A program made the position numbers and the translations under genes. Below are positions 50,147 to 60,471 of a DNA stretch of 64,000 nucleotides, in pieces (position 1 is the first letter of the stretch; the number at the start of each line of letters is the position of its first letter). The stretch comes from Methanobrevibacter arboriphilus (GTDB taxonomy: Archaea; Methanobacteriota; Methanobacteria; Methanobacteriales; Methanobacteriaceae): NCBI RefSeq assembly GCF_019669925.1, contig NZ_AP019779.1:372001-436000 (forward strand), read 5' to 3'. The notes under the pieces are model-generated. The model was not told the origin of the DNA. It was given only the letters and a program-made list of their open reading frames with translations, and ran no database searches.

Positions 50147-50704
50147 ATGGTCAATGAAGATGTTTGTTCTTATAAGAGAGCTGGTTTTTTCGATTCTAAA
50201 ATTCGTAAATTGTTTCAAAATCCAAATAAAATATTAAGTCCTTATATTGATAAAGGAATGAATGTTCTTGATTTAGGTTGTGGACCTGGGTTTTTCACAT
50301 TAGAAATGGCAAATTTAGTTGGTGAATCTGGAAAAGTAGTTGCAGCAGATTTACAAGAAGAAATGCTAGTTAAAGTAGAAAATAAAATAAAAAATAATCA
50401 TTTAAAAGAGATTATAAAACTTCATAAAACTCAAAAAGATAGTATTGGTCTTTCAGAAAAATTTGATTTCATTTTAATCTTTTATATGTTACATGAAGTA
50501 TCAAATAAAAGAAAGTTTTTAGGAGAATTAAAAAATTTATTGAAAAATGAAGGTAAAATTCTAATCATAGAACCTAAAGGTCATGTTTCTAAAGAAAATT
50601 TTGAAAAATCTGTTAGATTAATCAAAGAAGAAGGATTTAAAACTTCTAAAGGAGCAAAAATATTCTATAGTTATAGTATTGCTTTAGAAAAAATTGCAGA
50701 TTAG
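50147..50704 (+). CDS. Class I SAM-dependent methyltransferase
   Basis: A 185-residue methyltransferase of the small UbiE/Methyltransf type. Motif I is NVLDLGCGPGFFTLEMANLVG (about 39-59), the acidic residue after beta-2 is in VVAADLQEEML, and FDFILIFYMLHEVSNKRKFL is motif post-I/II. CSYKRAGFFDSKIRKLFQNP precedes the core. The ATG follows GGTGATATATT. The substrate is unknown. The 3' end overlaps the convergent ABC remnant by 4 bases. Confidence 0.83.
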   Translation: MVNEDVCSYKRAGFFDSKIRKLFQNPNKILSPYIDKGMNVLDLGCGPGFFTLEMANLVGESGKVVAADLQEEMLVKVENKIKNNHLKEIIKLHKTQKDSIGLSEKFDFILIFYMLHEVSNKRKFLGELKNLLKNEGKILIIEPKGHVSKENFEKSVRLIKEEGFKTSKGAKIFYSYSIALEKIAD

Positions 50705-51975
50705 AAACTTGGAATAAAAAATTCTTTTAATTTTCTTTCTCCTTCATCATCAATATAATATTTATCAATTATCTTTCCTTCTTCAAAATGTATAACATAA
50801 TTACAACATTCTAAAATAAGTTCAAGATCATGAGAAACAATAAAAGAGCTAATTCCTCTTTTTTGAAGATTTTTTATATTATTAGCTACTTCTTTCATAT
50901 GTTTTAAATCTAAACCACTTGTTGGTTCATCAAAAATTATTATTTCTTTATTAGAAGCTATTGCACTACCTATAGCTATTCTTTGTTTTTGCCCACCAGA
51001 TAAAGCCATTGGATGTGCATCCTTTAATTGTAATAAATCAAGCTTTTTTAAAATATTTTCAGCTATCTCTCTTTTTTCTTTATTCATTAAGTTCTGTTTA
51101 TTAATATGATCATTATAATCCAAGCTTAAAAAAATTTCATCTAATACGCTCTCTGCAAATAGCTGATGATTAACATCTTGCATTACCATGTATGAAATTC
51201 TAAGCCTATTTTTTGATTTAAGATTTTTTCCATTAATATTTATTGTTCCTTTACATTTACGCTCTAAACCACATAAACATCTTGCAAATGTGGATTTACC
51301 AGCACCGTTATCTCCAATAATAGCTATTATTTCATTTTTAGGAATTTTAATTGAATTTATATCTATAGCTAACATTTTGCCATATGAAAATTTAAAATTT
51401 TTTAATGTGAAATAATGTTTTGATTGTGAATCTTTTATATTATGTTCTTTACTAGAATTTTTAATATTATGTTCATTTATTTCATCAAAAATATTCTTTT
51501 TATTTTTTGTTAGATTATTTAAAGATAATGCTCTAATTCCTAAATTTAAAAAAGATTTATTATCCATTAAGTTAAACTCTTCATTGGATATTATTCTTTG
51601 AATTTCTCCATCTTTCATATATATCATACGATCAATGATATCTTTTAAAAAATATAGCCTATGCTCTGCTATGATAACCGTTTTACCCATTTTTTTCCAA
51701 GAAAGAATCATTTTTCTTAAGTCCCATGTTGATTTAGAATCAAGGTTAGATGAAGGTTCATCAAGAAGCAAAATTTCTGGAAAGCAAGCTGAAATTGAGG
51801 CACATGCTATTTTTTGTTTTTCACCACCAGATAATTTGAAAATACTTTTATTTAAAAGAGTTTCTATTTGAAAATCAGAAACTACCTTATTAATTCTTCT
51901 TTCTATTTCTTCTACTGGTAATCCTAAGTTTTCACATCCAAAAGCTAGTTCACTAGTAGTATCAACATTAAAAAA
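50701..51975 (-). pseudogene. ECF-type double ABC ATPase, 5'-truncated
   Basis: The second ATPase half is complete: Walker A GDNGAGKST, signature LSGGQKQRIAIG, Walker B IIIFDEPTSGLD, switch FIVSHDLELIL. The first half is present only from just after the Q-loop (DTTSELAFGCENLGLPVEEI, LSGGEKQKIACASISA, EILLLDEPSSNLD, IIAEHRLYFL). Its Walker A part, about 90-100 residues, is absent, and an in-frame TAA lies at 51976-51978. An open frame from TTG 51771 would keep 356 residues. It looks like the remnant of a fused EcfA/YkoD-like energizing protein; no permease or substrate-binding partner is encoded nearby. Confidence 0.75.
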
Positions 51976-52107
51976 TTACGTAAAAATCAGTATATTAAAC
52001 TAATAAAACTTCAAAATGAAAGTTTAACATAGAATATTTAGATATTCCTTCTAAATTCATTATTTAATTAAAAAATAAAAACTAAAAAATTAAAAAACTA
52101 GAAAGAA

Positions 52108-52698
52108 TCATAGCTCAACTATTAAAGCTGAAGTTCTATCAATTAAAATATCATCAACAGCCATAATAGCTAATTCTTCCTCTGGAATATTATATATTTC
52201 TTTAAGTATAGATAAGTTTGGTTTTAAAACAATATCATCTCTAATAAATATTTCAGATAACTCTTCAATAAAATAATCAGGACAATTAACTAAAACAATA
52301 GCCATATCCATCTGTTTTTCTTTTAAACCTAAAACATCCAAAGCTTTTGATATTTGTCTTTGAGCTGATGTTCTTAAAACAATTTCAATCCCTAAATCAT
52401 TAGCTAAATTTGTACCTCTTTTAAAAGCTAAAATAGCATGAATTACTCCATGAAACAGATGTTTTTTTCCAGCTATTGCAGTTGCATCCATTAATTGAAT
52501 TATACAACCATCACAACAATTATCCTTTATCAAATCAACTTTTTCTAAAATTTTAGGAATGTTCTTTATATTACCTTTAAATCCAACTATTTCAATATTA
52601 TCTTCAATTCCAAGAGTTTCAAAAAGCTTTAATTCATTTATATTTTCTCCATTATATTTCAATTCACTATTATTTCTCAAAATAACACCATTTAACAA
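52108..52698 (-). CDS. cgi121: KEOPS complex subunit Cgi121
   Basis: This is the tRNA-binding subunit of the KEOPS complex, which makes t6A at position 37 of ANN-decoding tRNAs. The core IEIVGFKGNIKNIPKILEKV, CCDGCIIQLMDATAIAGKKHLFHGVIHAILAFKRGTNLANDLGIEIVLRTSAQRQISKAL matches the family well. The 196 residues include about 33 extra at the N-terminus and a C-terminal extension. The start is a TTG at 52698, without a strong site, so a later start is possible. The gene begins 18 bp after the end of cimA on the same strand. Confidence 0.87.
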   Translation of the reverse strand: MLNGVILRNNSELKYNGENINELKLFETLGIEDNIEIVGFKGNIKNIPKILEKVDLIKDNCCDGCIIQLMDATAIAGKKHLFHGVIHAILAFKRGTNLANDLGIEIVLRTSAQRQISKALDVLGLKEKQMDMAIVLVNCPDYFIEELSEIFIRDDIVLKPNLSILKEIYNIPEEELAIMAVDDILIDRTSALIVEL

Positions 52699-52716
52699 AA
52701 AATTGAAGATTTCTAC

Positions 52717-54234
52717 TCATTCAACATCTTCTAAAAGTCTGTTTACACCACTTAAATAAGCTTCAACACTAGCATTGATAATGTCAGGTTGTGTACTTCT
52801 TGCAGAAATTATCTTATCACCTAGCCTTAACTTAACAATAACATCAATTAAAGCGTCGGTACCGCCAGTAATCGCATCAACATGGTATTCTTCAAGTTCA
52901 ACATCTGCAAATTCAGATATTCCCTTTTTAACAGCTACAATAGCAGCATCAACAGGACCAATACCAACACCAGCCTCTAAAATATCTTTATCATCAATTT
53001 TAAGCTTTATTGATGCAGTTGGGATAACTTTATTTCCAGAAACAATAGTAACTTCTTCAAGTTTAACTTTTTGTTCTCTTTTTAACTCTAAAACATTATA
53101 AGCTATAGCTTGTAAATCAACATCAGTAACACATTTACCCATATCACCTAAAGATTTAACCTTTTCAAAGATCTCTTTAAATTGTTCATCATTAGCTTTT
53201 ATTCCAAGCTCATCAAGATTGTTTTTCAATCCCTTAGTTCCAATGTGTTTTCCCATTATAAATTTTCGTTTATGACCAACAAGTTCTGGAACTATTGGTT
53301 CATAAGTAGCAGCATTTTTAATTACACCATCAGCATGAATTCCAGACTCATGAGCAAAAGCATTTTCACCAACAATAGCTTTATTAGGCTGAAGATAAAC
53401 ACCAGTAAGTCTAGATACCAGTTTTGATGTTGAATAAAGTTCTTGAATATTAATATCTGTTTTATAAATTGAAGAATCATTATCTTCAATTGTATAATTT
53501 TGACCTTTACCATACAGTGTTTTTAATGAAACAATAATCTCTTCAAGAGAAGCATTTCCTGCCCTTTCACCAATTCCATTTACAGTACAATGAAATTCAG
53601 TAGCTCCAGCACGAATCGCTCCAAGAGTATTAGCTACAGCTAAGCCAAAGTCATTATGACAATGAACACTCAAAGGTGCATTAATAGTGCTTAACTCCTT
53701 ATAAAATTCAAAAGACTTTTCAGGAGTAAGCATTCCAACAGTATCACAAGCACAAATTCTTTGTACTCCTACATCAACACCTTGATTAAAAATTTCCTTT
53801 AAAAACTTCATTTCACTTCTAGTTGCATCTTCAGCAGATAATTCTACTATCAATCCATGATCAAGAGCATATTCACTAGCATCAATTGCTTGTGATAAAA
53901 CTTCTTCCTTAGATTTTTTAAGTTTATGTTCTATATGAAGGTTAGAAGTTGGAACAACAAGATGCACACTATCAACATCACATTCCAAAGCAGCATCGAC
54001 ATCTACTTTAACAGCACGAGCAAAACTAGCTATTTCAGCATTAAGACCTTCACTTGTTATCTCTTTAATAGATTTTCTTTCACCCTGAGAAGTAATAGCC
54101 GAACCTGCTTCAATAATATTAACCCCAATTTCATCGAGTTTTGTAGCTATTCTTAACTTTTCACTGGCTGTGAGCGATATTCCAGGAGTTTGCTCCCCAT
54201 CACGAAGAGTAGTGTCTAATACTTTTATTTTCAT
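52717..54234 (-). CDS. cimA: (R)-citramalate synthase (2-isopropylmalate synthase family)
   Basis: A 505-residue DRE-TIM enzyme that condenses pyruvate and acetyl-CoA in the archaeal isoleucine route. The catalytic [11 protein letters not shown] (about 8-18) and metal-binding [15 protein letters not shown] (about 196-210) are intact, with a C-terminal LeuA allosteric domain from about 385 ([20 protein letters not shown]). [35 protein letters not shown] resembles CimA of Methanocaldococcus more than LeuA or AksA as I recall them, so CimA is preferred; LeuA remains possible. The start follows TAGGGGATTAG. Confidence 0.85.
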   Translation of the reverse strand: MKIKVLDTTLRDGEQTPGISLTASEKLRIATKLDEIGVNIIEAGSAITSQGERKSIKEITSEGLNAEIASFARAVKVDVDAALECDVDSVHLVVPTSNLHIEHKLKKSKEEVLSQAIDASEYALDHGLIVELSAEDATRSEMKFLKEIFNQGVDVGVQRICACDTVGMLTPEKSFEFYKELSTINAPLSVHCHNDFGLAVANTLGAIRAGATEFHCTVNGIGERAGNASLEEIIVSLKTLYGKGQNYTIEDNDSSIYKTDINIQELYSTSKLVSRLTGVYLQPNKAIVGENAFAHESGIHADGVIKNAATYEPIVPELVGHKRKFIMGKHIGTKGLKNNLDELGIKANDEQFKEIFEKVKSLGDMGKCVTDVDLQAIAYNVLELKREQKVKLEEVTIVSGNKVIPTASIKLKIDDKDILEAGVGIGPVDAAIVAVKKGISEFADVELEEYHVDAITGGTDALIDVIVKLRLGDKIISARSTQPDIINASVEAYLSGVNRLLEDVE

Positions 54235-54439
54235 CTAATCCCCTAAAGGTGTATTTATTTATATTGTATATATTTTATTTTAATATTACATTTTAAATTT
54301 CATATATTTTATCTATATCTCATATATTCTATATTTCATATATATTACATTTAAATTTTATTTCTATTAACTCTATTTCATATTTCTAATAATTCTATTT
54401 TATAATTACATTATAATATAATTTATTAAAAATAATATA
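54235..54439. other. Upstream region of cimA
   Basis: Pyrimidine-rich, AT-rich DNA (TTTCATATATTTTATCTATA-like strings repeat three or four times). It should contain the cimA promoter. No gene. Confidence 0.45.
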
Positions 54440-54718
54440 AATAAGAATAATAAAAGTGAAAACACTAAAAATAAAAATAATAAAAATACTAAAAATAAAA
54501 ATAATAAAATTAAAAACACTAAAATTAAAAATAATAAAAATACTAAAAATAAAAATAATAAAATTAAAAACACTAAAATTAAAAATAATAAAAATACTAA
54601 AAATAAAAATAATAAAATTAAAAACACTAAAATTAAAAATAATAAAATTACTAAAAATAAAAATATTAAAAGTGAAAATATTAAAAATAATAAAAATATT
54701 AAAATTAAAAATTAAAAA
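54440..54718. repeat. 54-bp minisatellite with 18-bp sub-period
   Basis: The plus strand repeats ACTAAAATTAAAAATAATAA / ACTAAAAATAAAAATAATAA. A 54-bp higher-order unit occurs about three and a half times, built of three 18-bp parts, then degrades toward 54718. Open frames of 73-89 residues in it exist on both strands but are only translations of the repeat (Ile/Lys/Leu). Confidence 0.8.
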
Positions 54719-54739
54719 TATTTAAAAGAAATAAATTAT

Positions 54740-55837
54740 TTAATTGGTTTTTTTAATAACAGAAATAATACGAGTCAAACTTTTATGCATTTTAATCTTA
54801 TGCCTCTCTAATAATTTGAAGCCAAGCTCATTTAAGAAAGGATCTATATCAAGATAGTGAGGATGAGCTATACATAAATATGCATTTTCTTTCATGTTAT
54901 AATCTATTGATTCAAGGAACTGGTGAAATATCTTACCACTTTTTTCACCACCAGTAGAAGTTGAAATACCATAAGGAGGATCAGTAACAACAGCATCCAC
55001 CTTTTTATACAGTTTCAACTCACGAACATCAATATGATGAGCCTCATAATCATTTTCACAAATATCACAATAATCAAGATTACTACAATAATCAAGATTT
55101 ATCAGTGTTCCATTTTTCATTTTCCAATTAATATCAGAACCAATAAGCTTAGTACCTATCATAGCACCTTCAATAAGAATACCCCCAGTACCACAAAAAG
55201 GATCCAGAAGAAGCTGATCTTCTTTTATATGTGATAAATTAACCATACAACGAGCAAGCTTAGGACTCATAGAACCTGGATAAAAAAAAGGACGTTTATG
55301 AGGTTTTAAATTTTGAAAATGTTTTTTATTAAGTTTAAATTTTTCAATACAAATAAAAACTTCTTTTTGAGTAGCTACAACCCTAATAAATGATTTTGGG
55401 TTATTTAAATTAACTTTTAATTCAGCCACATCAGTTTTTCCAGAAGTACCAGAAGCAGTATTATTTGAAGATAAAATTAAATGACCTAGTCTTCGTTCAA
55501 CATCTGTTGTATCAATATTGACTTTTTCAAACCTTTTAATTCTAACTACAAAATCCTCTTCAATATAATCATTCCAATTAACAGAGTTAAAACCACTTTC
55601 AAGATTATTTAAATCTGTTCTTAATATAAGCTCATGAATTTCATGAGTATAAGCTAATCTTCTAACCAATGTCTTGTAATTTTTATAAAAATCCAATTCA
55701 TTTAATGATTTTAGTAAAATTAATCCTTGAGTTATAACCTCAACATCACAATCAATATTTTCACAAGTCAAAACAGCTTTTAACTCAGCTAAAGGAAGAG
55801 TTTCATGTTCTTGAGATTGAATAAGTAATAAATCCAT
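54740..55837 (-). CDS. THUMP-domain tRNA (guanine-N2)-methyltransferase, Trm-G10 type
   Basis: A 365-residue enzyme that probably makes N2-(di)methylguanosine at G10 of tRNA. The N-terminal THUMP part spans about 45-165 (LVRRLAYTHEIHELI, KSFIRVVATQKEVFICIEKF). The Rossmann methyltransferase has HKRPFFYPGSMSPKLARCMVNLS, SAM motif DPFCGTGGILIEGAMIG (about 218-234) and the catalytic VVTDPPYGIST (about 285-295). All blocks fit the archaeal Trm11/TrmG10 family and the length is normal. Confidence 0.92.
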   Translation of the reverse strand: MDLLLIQSQEHETLPLAELKAVLTCENIDCDVEVITQGLILLKSLNELDFYKNYKTLVRRLAYTHEIHELILRTDLNNLESGFNSVNWNDYIEEDFVVRIKRFEKVNIDTTDVERRLGHLILSSNNTASGTSGKTDVAELKVNLNNPKSFIRVVATQKEVFICIEKFKLNKKHFQNLKPHKRPFFYPGSMSPKLARCMVNLSHIKEDQLLLDPFCGTGGILIEGAMIGTKLIGSDINWKMKNGTLINLDYCSNLDYCDICENDYEAHHIDVRELKLYKKVDAVVTDPPYGISTSTGGEKSGKIFHQFLESIDYNMKENAYLCIAHPHYLDIDPFLNELGFKLLERHKIKMHKSLTRIISVIKKTN

Positions 55838-55908
55838 TTATATAACCAACTATAATAAAAAAATAGAAAATAAAATAGTTATTTAAAAATTTAAACCATT
55901 GATTAGAT

Positions 55909-56679
55909 TTAAACCATTGATCCAGCATAAGCTAGAAATCCAATATAGAATATAAAAAACACTAACCAAAATATAGCTCCTAAAATCATCACCAATATTT
56001 CAGAATTACTAAATTCCCTTCTGACAGGAAGGTTAGATTGTTTAATCCTCCAAAATTCATTAATACTCTCTTGAACATTTGTATATACCCAGAAAGATAG
56101 TACTACTCCTATAAATGGAAGAAAATTAGAAAATATTAAAGTTAACACATTTAAACCTGAAGAATAAGAAGATTCAATTTTTTCTTGTTTAATAAACTGG
56201 CTCATATCTTCTAAGGTTTGATAAAAAACTACTATATTAGCTATAGGAATTATCATTAAAAATGTTCTTATACCTGGACTAACATCCTTACCAAGATCAT
56301 CTCTTAAATAACAATTAGTCTTATAAACCCAGTAAAATGAATATAAGCCTAATGTAAAAGCCATTAAAAGTAAAAGTCTTCTTATTGGAAGAATATTTGA
56401 ATATTCAGGAAAATTCTTTTTATTATAATTATTAACAGAATTAGATTCTGAAAAAGACTCGGATTTATCCCCAATATCATTAATATGAATATCATTAGTA
56501 TTTCCATTTTTTAAATCATTATCTTCCTTTAAATTATCTTTTGAAACATAATTGTTTTGAATATGATTTCTAGATACTGAAATTCTTTCAAACCAATTTC
56601 CACAATGTTCACATTTTTCAGCATCAGCAGAGATCTTTTCTCCACAATAAATACAATACTTGTGTTTTTCAGACTCCAT
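55909..56679 (-). CDS. Zinc-ribbon membrane protein with DUF4234-like domain
   Basis: A 256-residue protein. Residues 8-29 form a zinc ribbon (CIYCGEKISADAEKCEHCG). A Ser/Asn-rich linker runs to about 95. The rest has four or five membrane helices with RRLLLLMAFTLGLYSFYWVYKTNCYLRDDLG, typical of DUF4234. No function is established. The ATG follows AAAGGAAGATAAT. Confidence 0.78.
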   Translation of the reverse strand: MESEKHKYCIYCGEKISADAEKCEHCGNWFERISVSRNHIQNNYVSKDNLKEDNDLKNGNTNDIHINDIGDKSESFSESNSVNNYNKKNFPEYSNILPIRRLLLLMAFTLGLYSFYWVYKTNCYLRDDLGKDVSPGIRTFLMIIPIANIVVFYQTLEDMSQFIKQEKIESSYSSGLNVLTLIFSNFLPFIGVVLSFWVYTNVQESINEFWRIKQSNLPVRREFSNSEILVMILGAIFWLVFFIFYIGFLAYAGSMV

Positions 56680-57076
56680 ATTATCTTCCTTTAATCAGTT
56701 TAATATAATTCTTTCAAATATTCCTTTATATAATATTTTTATTAATATATGTGTTTTGAATATAATTTAATTGTTTTATTTATATAATGTAGTAAAAATA
56801 ATAATACATTATAAGTAATACATAAAATAATGCAGTATAATAATACATTATAATAAATAGGAATAATACTAATAATAATACAATATACTAATAATATTCA
56901 TACTCATTTTAATTATATAATATCTTATAATATTAGTAATATATTATAGTATATTAATTATTAATAGTACATTAATAAATCTTTTAATAATTTTAATAGA
57001 TATTTTAATAAATATTATAATAAATGATATAATAAATATCTTGATAAAGATTTTGATAGATATATAAATATATATC
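56680..57076. other. Intergenic region of TAATAATAC repeats
   Basis: About 400 bp without a gene. ATAATACATTATAA and TAATATTATA units repeat between 56795 and 57065. Many are self-complementary, but this is expected of such composition. Confidence 0.5.
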
Positions 57077-58003
57077 CTATGCAAACTCAATTGTACTTGG
57101 TGGCTTATCACTTATAGATAAAGAAACATGAGTAACTTCAGAAACTTCAGAAGTTATTCTTTTAGATATAGATCTAATAACATTCCATGGTAATTCTGGG
57201 ACATAAGCTGTCATAGCATCTACTGATGCAACCATTCTTAAAACCACTAAATATCCAAAGTCTCTTTGATCGCCTTTTACACCAGTAACTTTAGTATCAG
57301 TAAGAACTGCAAAATATTGCCATAATTCTTTATCAAGCCCATTTTTTATTATTTCTTCCCTAACAATTGCATCAGCTTTTCTACAAATCTCTAATTTTTC
57401 CTCTGAAAGCTCACCAACAACCCTAACTGCAAGTCCGGGTCCTGGGAAAGGCTGTCTAAAAACAAGTTCATCTGGAAGATCTAGTTCAAGCCCAATTTCT
57501 CTAACTTCATCTTTATATAAATCACGAACAGGTTCAACAACTTTTAAAACCATTCCCCCAGGCAAAGCAAGATTATGGTGAGATTTAATCTTACCTTCAC
57601 TTTCAATCCAATCTGGAGCTATTGTTCCTTGAACAAGGAATTTAGCCTCAATTTTTTCAGCTTCTCTTTCAAAAACATCGATAAAGACTTTCCCAATAAT
57701 TTTTCTTTTTTCTTCTGGATCATCTACTCCATAAAGAGCATTTAAAAATTCATCTTTTGCATCAACATAAACAAAATTAAGCCTATTTTCAAAAGTTTTA
57801 CAAACTTCTTCAACTTCACCTTCACGAAGAAGACCATGATCAACAAAAACAGCTACTAAATTATCACCAATAGCTTCTTTAACTAATACAGAGCATACTG
57901 AACTATCTACACCACCAGATAATGCTATAATAGTTTTTTCATTGTTAATTTCATTTTTAATATTTTCAATAGATTCCTTTATAAATTCAGATGGACTAAT
58001 CAT
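57077..58003 (-). CDS. guaAB: GMP synthase, PP-ATPase (synthetase) subunit
   Basis: Archaea such as methanogens encode GMP synthase as two proteins. This 308-residue subunit adenylates XMP and uses ammonia from the partner amidotransferase. The pyrophosphatase P-loop [12 protein letters not shown] is at about 32-43, and [16 protein letters not shown] and the C-terminal [35 protein letters not shown] are GuaA motifs. I choose ATG 58003 because AGGTG lies 6 nt upstream; GTG 58012 overlaps the site. The amidotransferase gene is 1.5 kb upstream on the same strand. Confidence 0.95.
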   Translation of the reverse strand: MISPSEFIKESIENIKNEINNEKTIIALSGGVDSSVCSVLVKEAIGDNLVAVFVDHGLLREGEVEEVCKTFENRLNFVYVDAKDEFLNALYGVDDPEEKRKIIGKVFIDVFEREAEKIEAKFLVQGTIAPDWIESEGKIKSHHNLALPGGMVLKVVEPVRDLYKDEVREIGLELDLPDELVFRQPFPGPGLAVRVVGELSEEKLEICRKADAIVREEIIKNGLDKELWQYFAVLTDTKVTGVKGDQRDFGYLVVLRMVASVDAMTAYVPELPWNVIRSISKRITSEVSEVTHVSLSISDKPPSTIEFA

Positions 58004-58461
58004 TAATGACACCTATGAGTATATAATATTCAAAATTTTTAAAATAATATATAAAGATAAATTTATATACAAATATAAATTTTTATATAAAGATAAATTT
58101 TTATAAAAATATTTAAAATATATTTAAAATGTATTCTAAATATATTCTAAATGTATATTATGAAAACATAATATAAAAATATATTACTAAATAAAAAATA
58201 ATTTTTTATAAAACAAAAAAAGATAGTAAATAAAAAGTACTAGCAAAAATAATTTAATACTAAATAAAAAATTATTTAGATTATATATTTCCTAAATAAA
58301 TTATCTCATAAATAAAATATTTTCTAAATAAAGTAATTCATAATTAAAATAATTCATAACTGAAATACTTTATAGATGAAATATCTCCTAAATGAATATC
58401 TCCTAAATGAAATATATTATAAATAAGATATTAGAAATCAATAAAATAATCATTAAAAAGA
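58004..58461. other. Intergenic region, AT-rich
   Basis: About 460 bp with no gene. It contains degenerate repeats ATAAATTTTTATATAAAG (58040-58110), AAATATATTCTAAAT (58113-58155) and TAAATGAAATATCTCCTAAA (58375-58410). Confidence 0.5.
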
Positions 58462-58470
58462 TTTATATTA
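58462..58470 (+). promoter_or_regulatory. TATA box for the 45-residue membrane protein
   Basis: TTTATATTA is centred about 26 bp before the ATG at 58492, with an A-rich string upstream. There is no ribosome binding site, so transcription probably starts at or near the ATG. Confidence 0.5.
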
Positions 58471-58491
58471 TTTAATAACCTACTTTTATAT

Positions 58492-58629
58492 ATGATTACA
58501 ATAGAAAACATATTAGTTATTTTAGTTTGTCTTTTTTTAGCATATGTTACATATAAAATATTAAGGTGGTTAGCTCCAGTAATAATTGTTATTTTATTAG
58601 CATATTTAATATATGTATTTTTATTTTAA
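58492..58629 (+). CDS. Tiny membrane protein, 45 residues
   Basis: This open frame encodes two hydrophobic helices, ENILVILVCLFLAYVTYKIL and WLAPVIIVILLAYLIYVFLF, joined by a short Arg/Trp turn. It has no ribosome binding site but a TATA box at leaderless distance. A paralogous frame at 60472 shares the layout and the ending (xxIIVxLxAxLIY). Conservation of two such frames around the GMP synthase genes makes them more credible as real genes. Function unknown. Confidence 0.55.
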   Translation: MITIENILVILVCLFLAYVTYKILRWLAPVIIVILLAYLIYVFLF

Positions 58630-58883
58630 AATTATGATTTAAAATTATTTTGATTTCAAATTAATAAAATAAACATGGATTAAATCTTGATTTTATTATT
58701 TTAAACTGTAATAATATAAAAAATAGACAATTAGACATATAAATTAATAATGAATTAATAATGAATTATTAATAAATTAGTAAAATAACTAGATATACAT
58801 AAAATTATATAATAAAAATATATTATTATATAAAATCTATGAATACATAAAGTAGTTAATCTTACATATAATTTATTTTAAAA
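58630..58883. other. Convergent intergenic region
   Basis: About 250 bp between the tiny plus-strand gene and the minus-strand 86-residue gene; AT-rich, with AATTAATAATGAATTAATAA direct repeats near 58740-58775. No gene. Confidence 0.4.
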
Positions 58884-59144
58884 TTATTCTTTATCTTCAG
58901 AAGGTTCAAAATCTTCAATAACTTTTTTTATAGCTATTTCAATACTATCATCTCTTCCAAGTTCTAAAGCTTCAATCATATCTTCATATTTAATAAATTT
59001 TTCTATTTTAACTGCCTTTTCACCAATTCCAGAAATTCTAAAATTTTCTTCAGAATCTCCTATTACAATTGATAAACCTTCTCTTTTGATTTCTTGTTTA
59101 TAATCTACTGCTTTATTTTTTAATTCTTCAACATTATCGATCAT
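58884..59144 (-). CDS. Uncharacterised 86-residue acidic protein
   Basis: A small soluble protein with balanced charges (VEELKNKAVDYKQEIKREGL, IVIGDSEENFRISGIGEKA, YEDMIEALELGRDDSIEI) and an acidic end. The start ATG follows CGAGGTATAACA, a fair site. No motif is recognised. It lies between the two GMP synthase subunit genes on the same strand, with about 360 bp to the upstream and 880 bp to the downstream one, so co-transcription is not assured. Confidence 0.75.
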   Translation of the reverse strand: MIDNVEELKNKAVDYKQEIKREGLSIVIGDSEENFRISGIGEKAVKIEKFIKYEDMIEALELGRDDSIEIAIKKVIEDFEPSEDKE

Positions 59145-59506
59145 TGTTATACCTCGGTTATATATCTAATTAAGGATAATAGATTAAATATTATTAAATT
59201 GTATTGAATAATAGTATTAAATAATAATATTAAATAATAGACAATAATAATTATTACTAATAATACAAAATTTAATACTATAAATTAATATAAATAAATT
59301 AATATATAATATTATTGTTTAGTAAATTAATATATGATATTACTATTTAATATTATATAATATTAATATATAATATTTTGATTATCATTTTATTTAATTA
59401 TATATTTTATCGAATAACCTAATATTTTATGTTTATAATAACATTAGATTATAAAATGCATTATTAAAAATAATAATACTAATAATATTAAATTCTTGAA
59501 AATTTA
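59145..59506. other. Intergenic region between the amidotransferase gene and the 86-residue gene
   Basis: About 360 bp of AT repeats (TAATATTAAATAATAG, TTAATATATGATATTACT) with no gene. It should hold the promoter of the 86-residue gene. Confidence 0.45.
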
Positions 59507-60079
59507 TTACAAATTATTTTCGCATATTTCAAGGAAATTTTTAAAGATAAGTTCCCCTTCAGGAGTATGATGAACCTCAGGATGAAATTGAATACCATAA
59601 ATATCTTTTTTCTCATGTTTCATAGCTTCAATATCACATATAGACGATTTAGCTAATGTTTTAAAATTTCTTGGTAAGGTTTTAACTTCATCTTTATGAG
59701 AAGTCCAAACTTTCATAGGTGAGGAAACTCCTTTAAAAAGCTTATTTTCATCCAATATCTCTATATCAATTTGAGCATAGCTTTCTGTTGAAGAACTTGA
59801 AACCTTTCCTCCAAATGATTTAGCTATTAGCTGATGACCTAAACATATTCCTAAAACAGGAACATTAATATCATCAATGTTATTAATATATTCTAAACTA
59901 TTTTCTGATTCCTCAATAGATGGACCTCCTCCAAAGATCAGACCCATAGGTTCTTTTTCCTTAATTTCATCTATTGAAAGGTTATTTGGAATTAGTTCAT
60001 AAGGAATATTTAAATATCTTAAACTTCTGCCAATTCTATGATTATATTGGCCTTTGTTGTTAATAATTAAAATTTTCAT
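59507..60079 (-). CDS. guaAA: GMP synthase, glutamine amidotransferase subunit
   Basis: This 190-residue class I amidotransferase supplies ammonia to the GMP synthase ATPase subunit. The nucleophile Cys is in [16 protein letters not shown] (about 77-92), and the partner His and Glu in [14 protein letters not shown] (about 165-178). [13 protein letters not shown] is the oxyanion region. The length is typical of the stand-alone archaeal subunit. Confidence 0.95.
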   Translation of the reverse strand: MKILIINNKGQYNHRIGRSLRYLNIPYELIPNNLSIDEIKEKEPMGLIFGGGPSIEESENSLEYINNIDDINVPVLGICLGHQLIAKSFGGKVSSSSTESYAQIDIEILDENKLFKGVSSPMKVWTSHKDEVKTLPRNFKTLAKSSICDIEAMKHEKKDIYGIQFHPEVHHTPEGELIFKNFLEICENNL

Positions 60080-60439
60080 GTTTTTACTCTTTAAATATTA
60101 TTTTAAAAGTATTTGATAATGTTTTATTAAATATAAATATTAATCAAAGAATAAATATCAATCCAAGATTAATAATTATGAATTAATTTTATCATAATAT
60201 TAATATTATGATCTTGGTTATTATATAGTTAATGCATTACACTAAAATTAATTCATTATATAATATTAATATACAGTAATTATACAGTGATTAATTACAT
60301 TATATATTATAATTAATTATATAATACTAATTATACAATGCTTTAGTATAGAATTAATAGTTTATATTATTAAGAATATTACGTTTAATTCTTAATGATT
60401 ATTATAATAAACTTCTTATACTCTCTTAAATTCAAATTA
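60080..60439. other. Divergent region upstream of guaAA
   Basis: About 360 bp without a gene, rich in TAATTATATAAT-like strings (60240-60340). It contains the promoter of the amidotransferase gene on the minus strand. Confidence 0.45.
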
Positions 60440-60449
60440 TTTATATACT
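60440..60449 (+). promoter_or_regulatory. TATA box for the 55-residue membrane protein
   Basis: TTTATATACT lies about 28 bp before ATG 60472. As with the paralogous gene at 58492, no ribosome binding site follows, so the mRNA is probably leaderless. Confidence 0.5.
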
Positions 60450-60471
60450 ACTTTCTATAAATAAAATATGC

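Noticed and set aside
52717-54234. 2-isopropylmalate synthase (LeuA) or homocitrate synthase (AksA)
   Set aside because: Conserved blocks resemble archaeal CimA more closely as I recall them; not fully excluded, since the three enzymes share the fold and motifs.
54406-54725. Open frames of 73 and 89 residues on both strands
   Set aside because: They are translations of a minisatellite (Lys/Ile/Leu or Phe/Leu/Val) and have no ribosome binding site.
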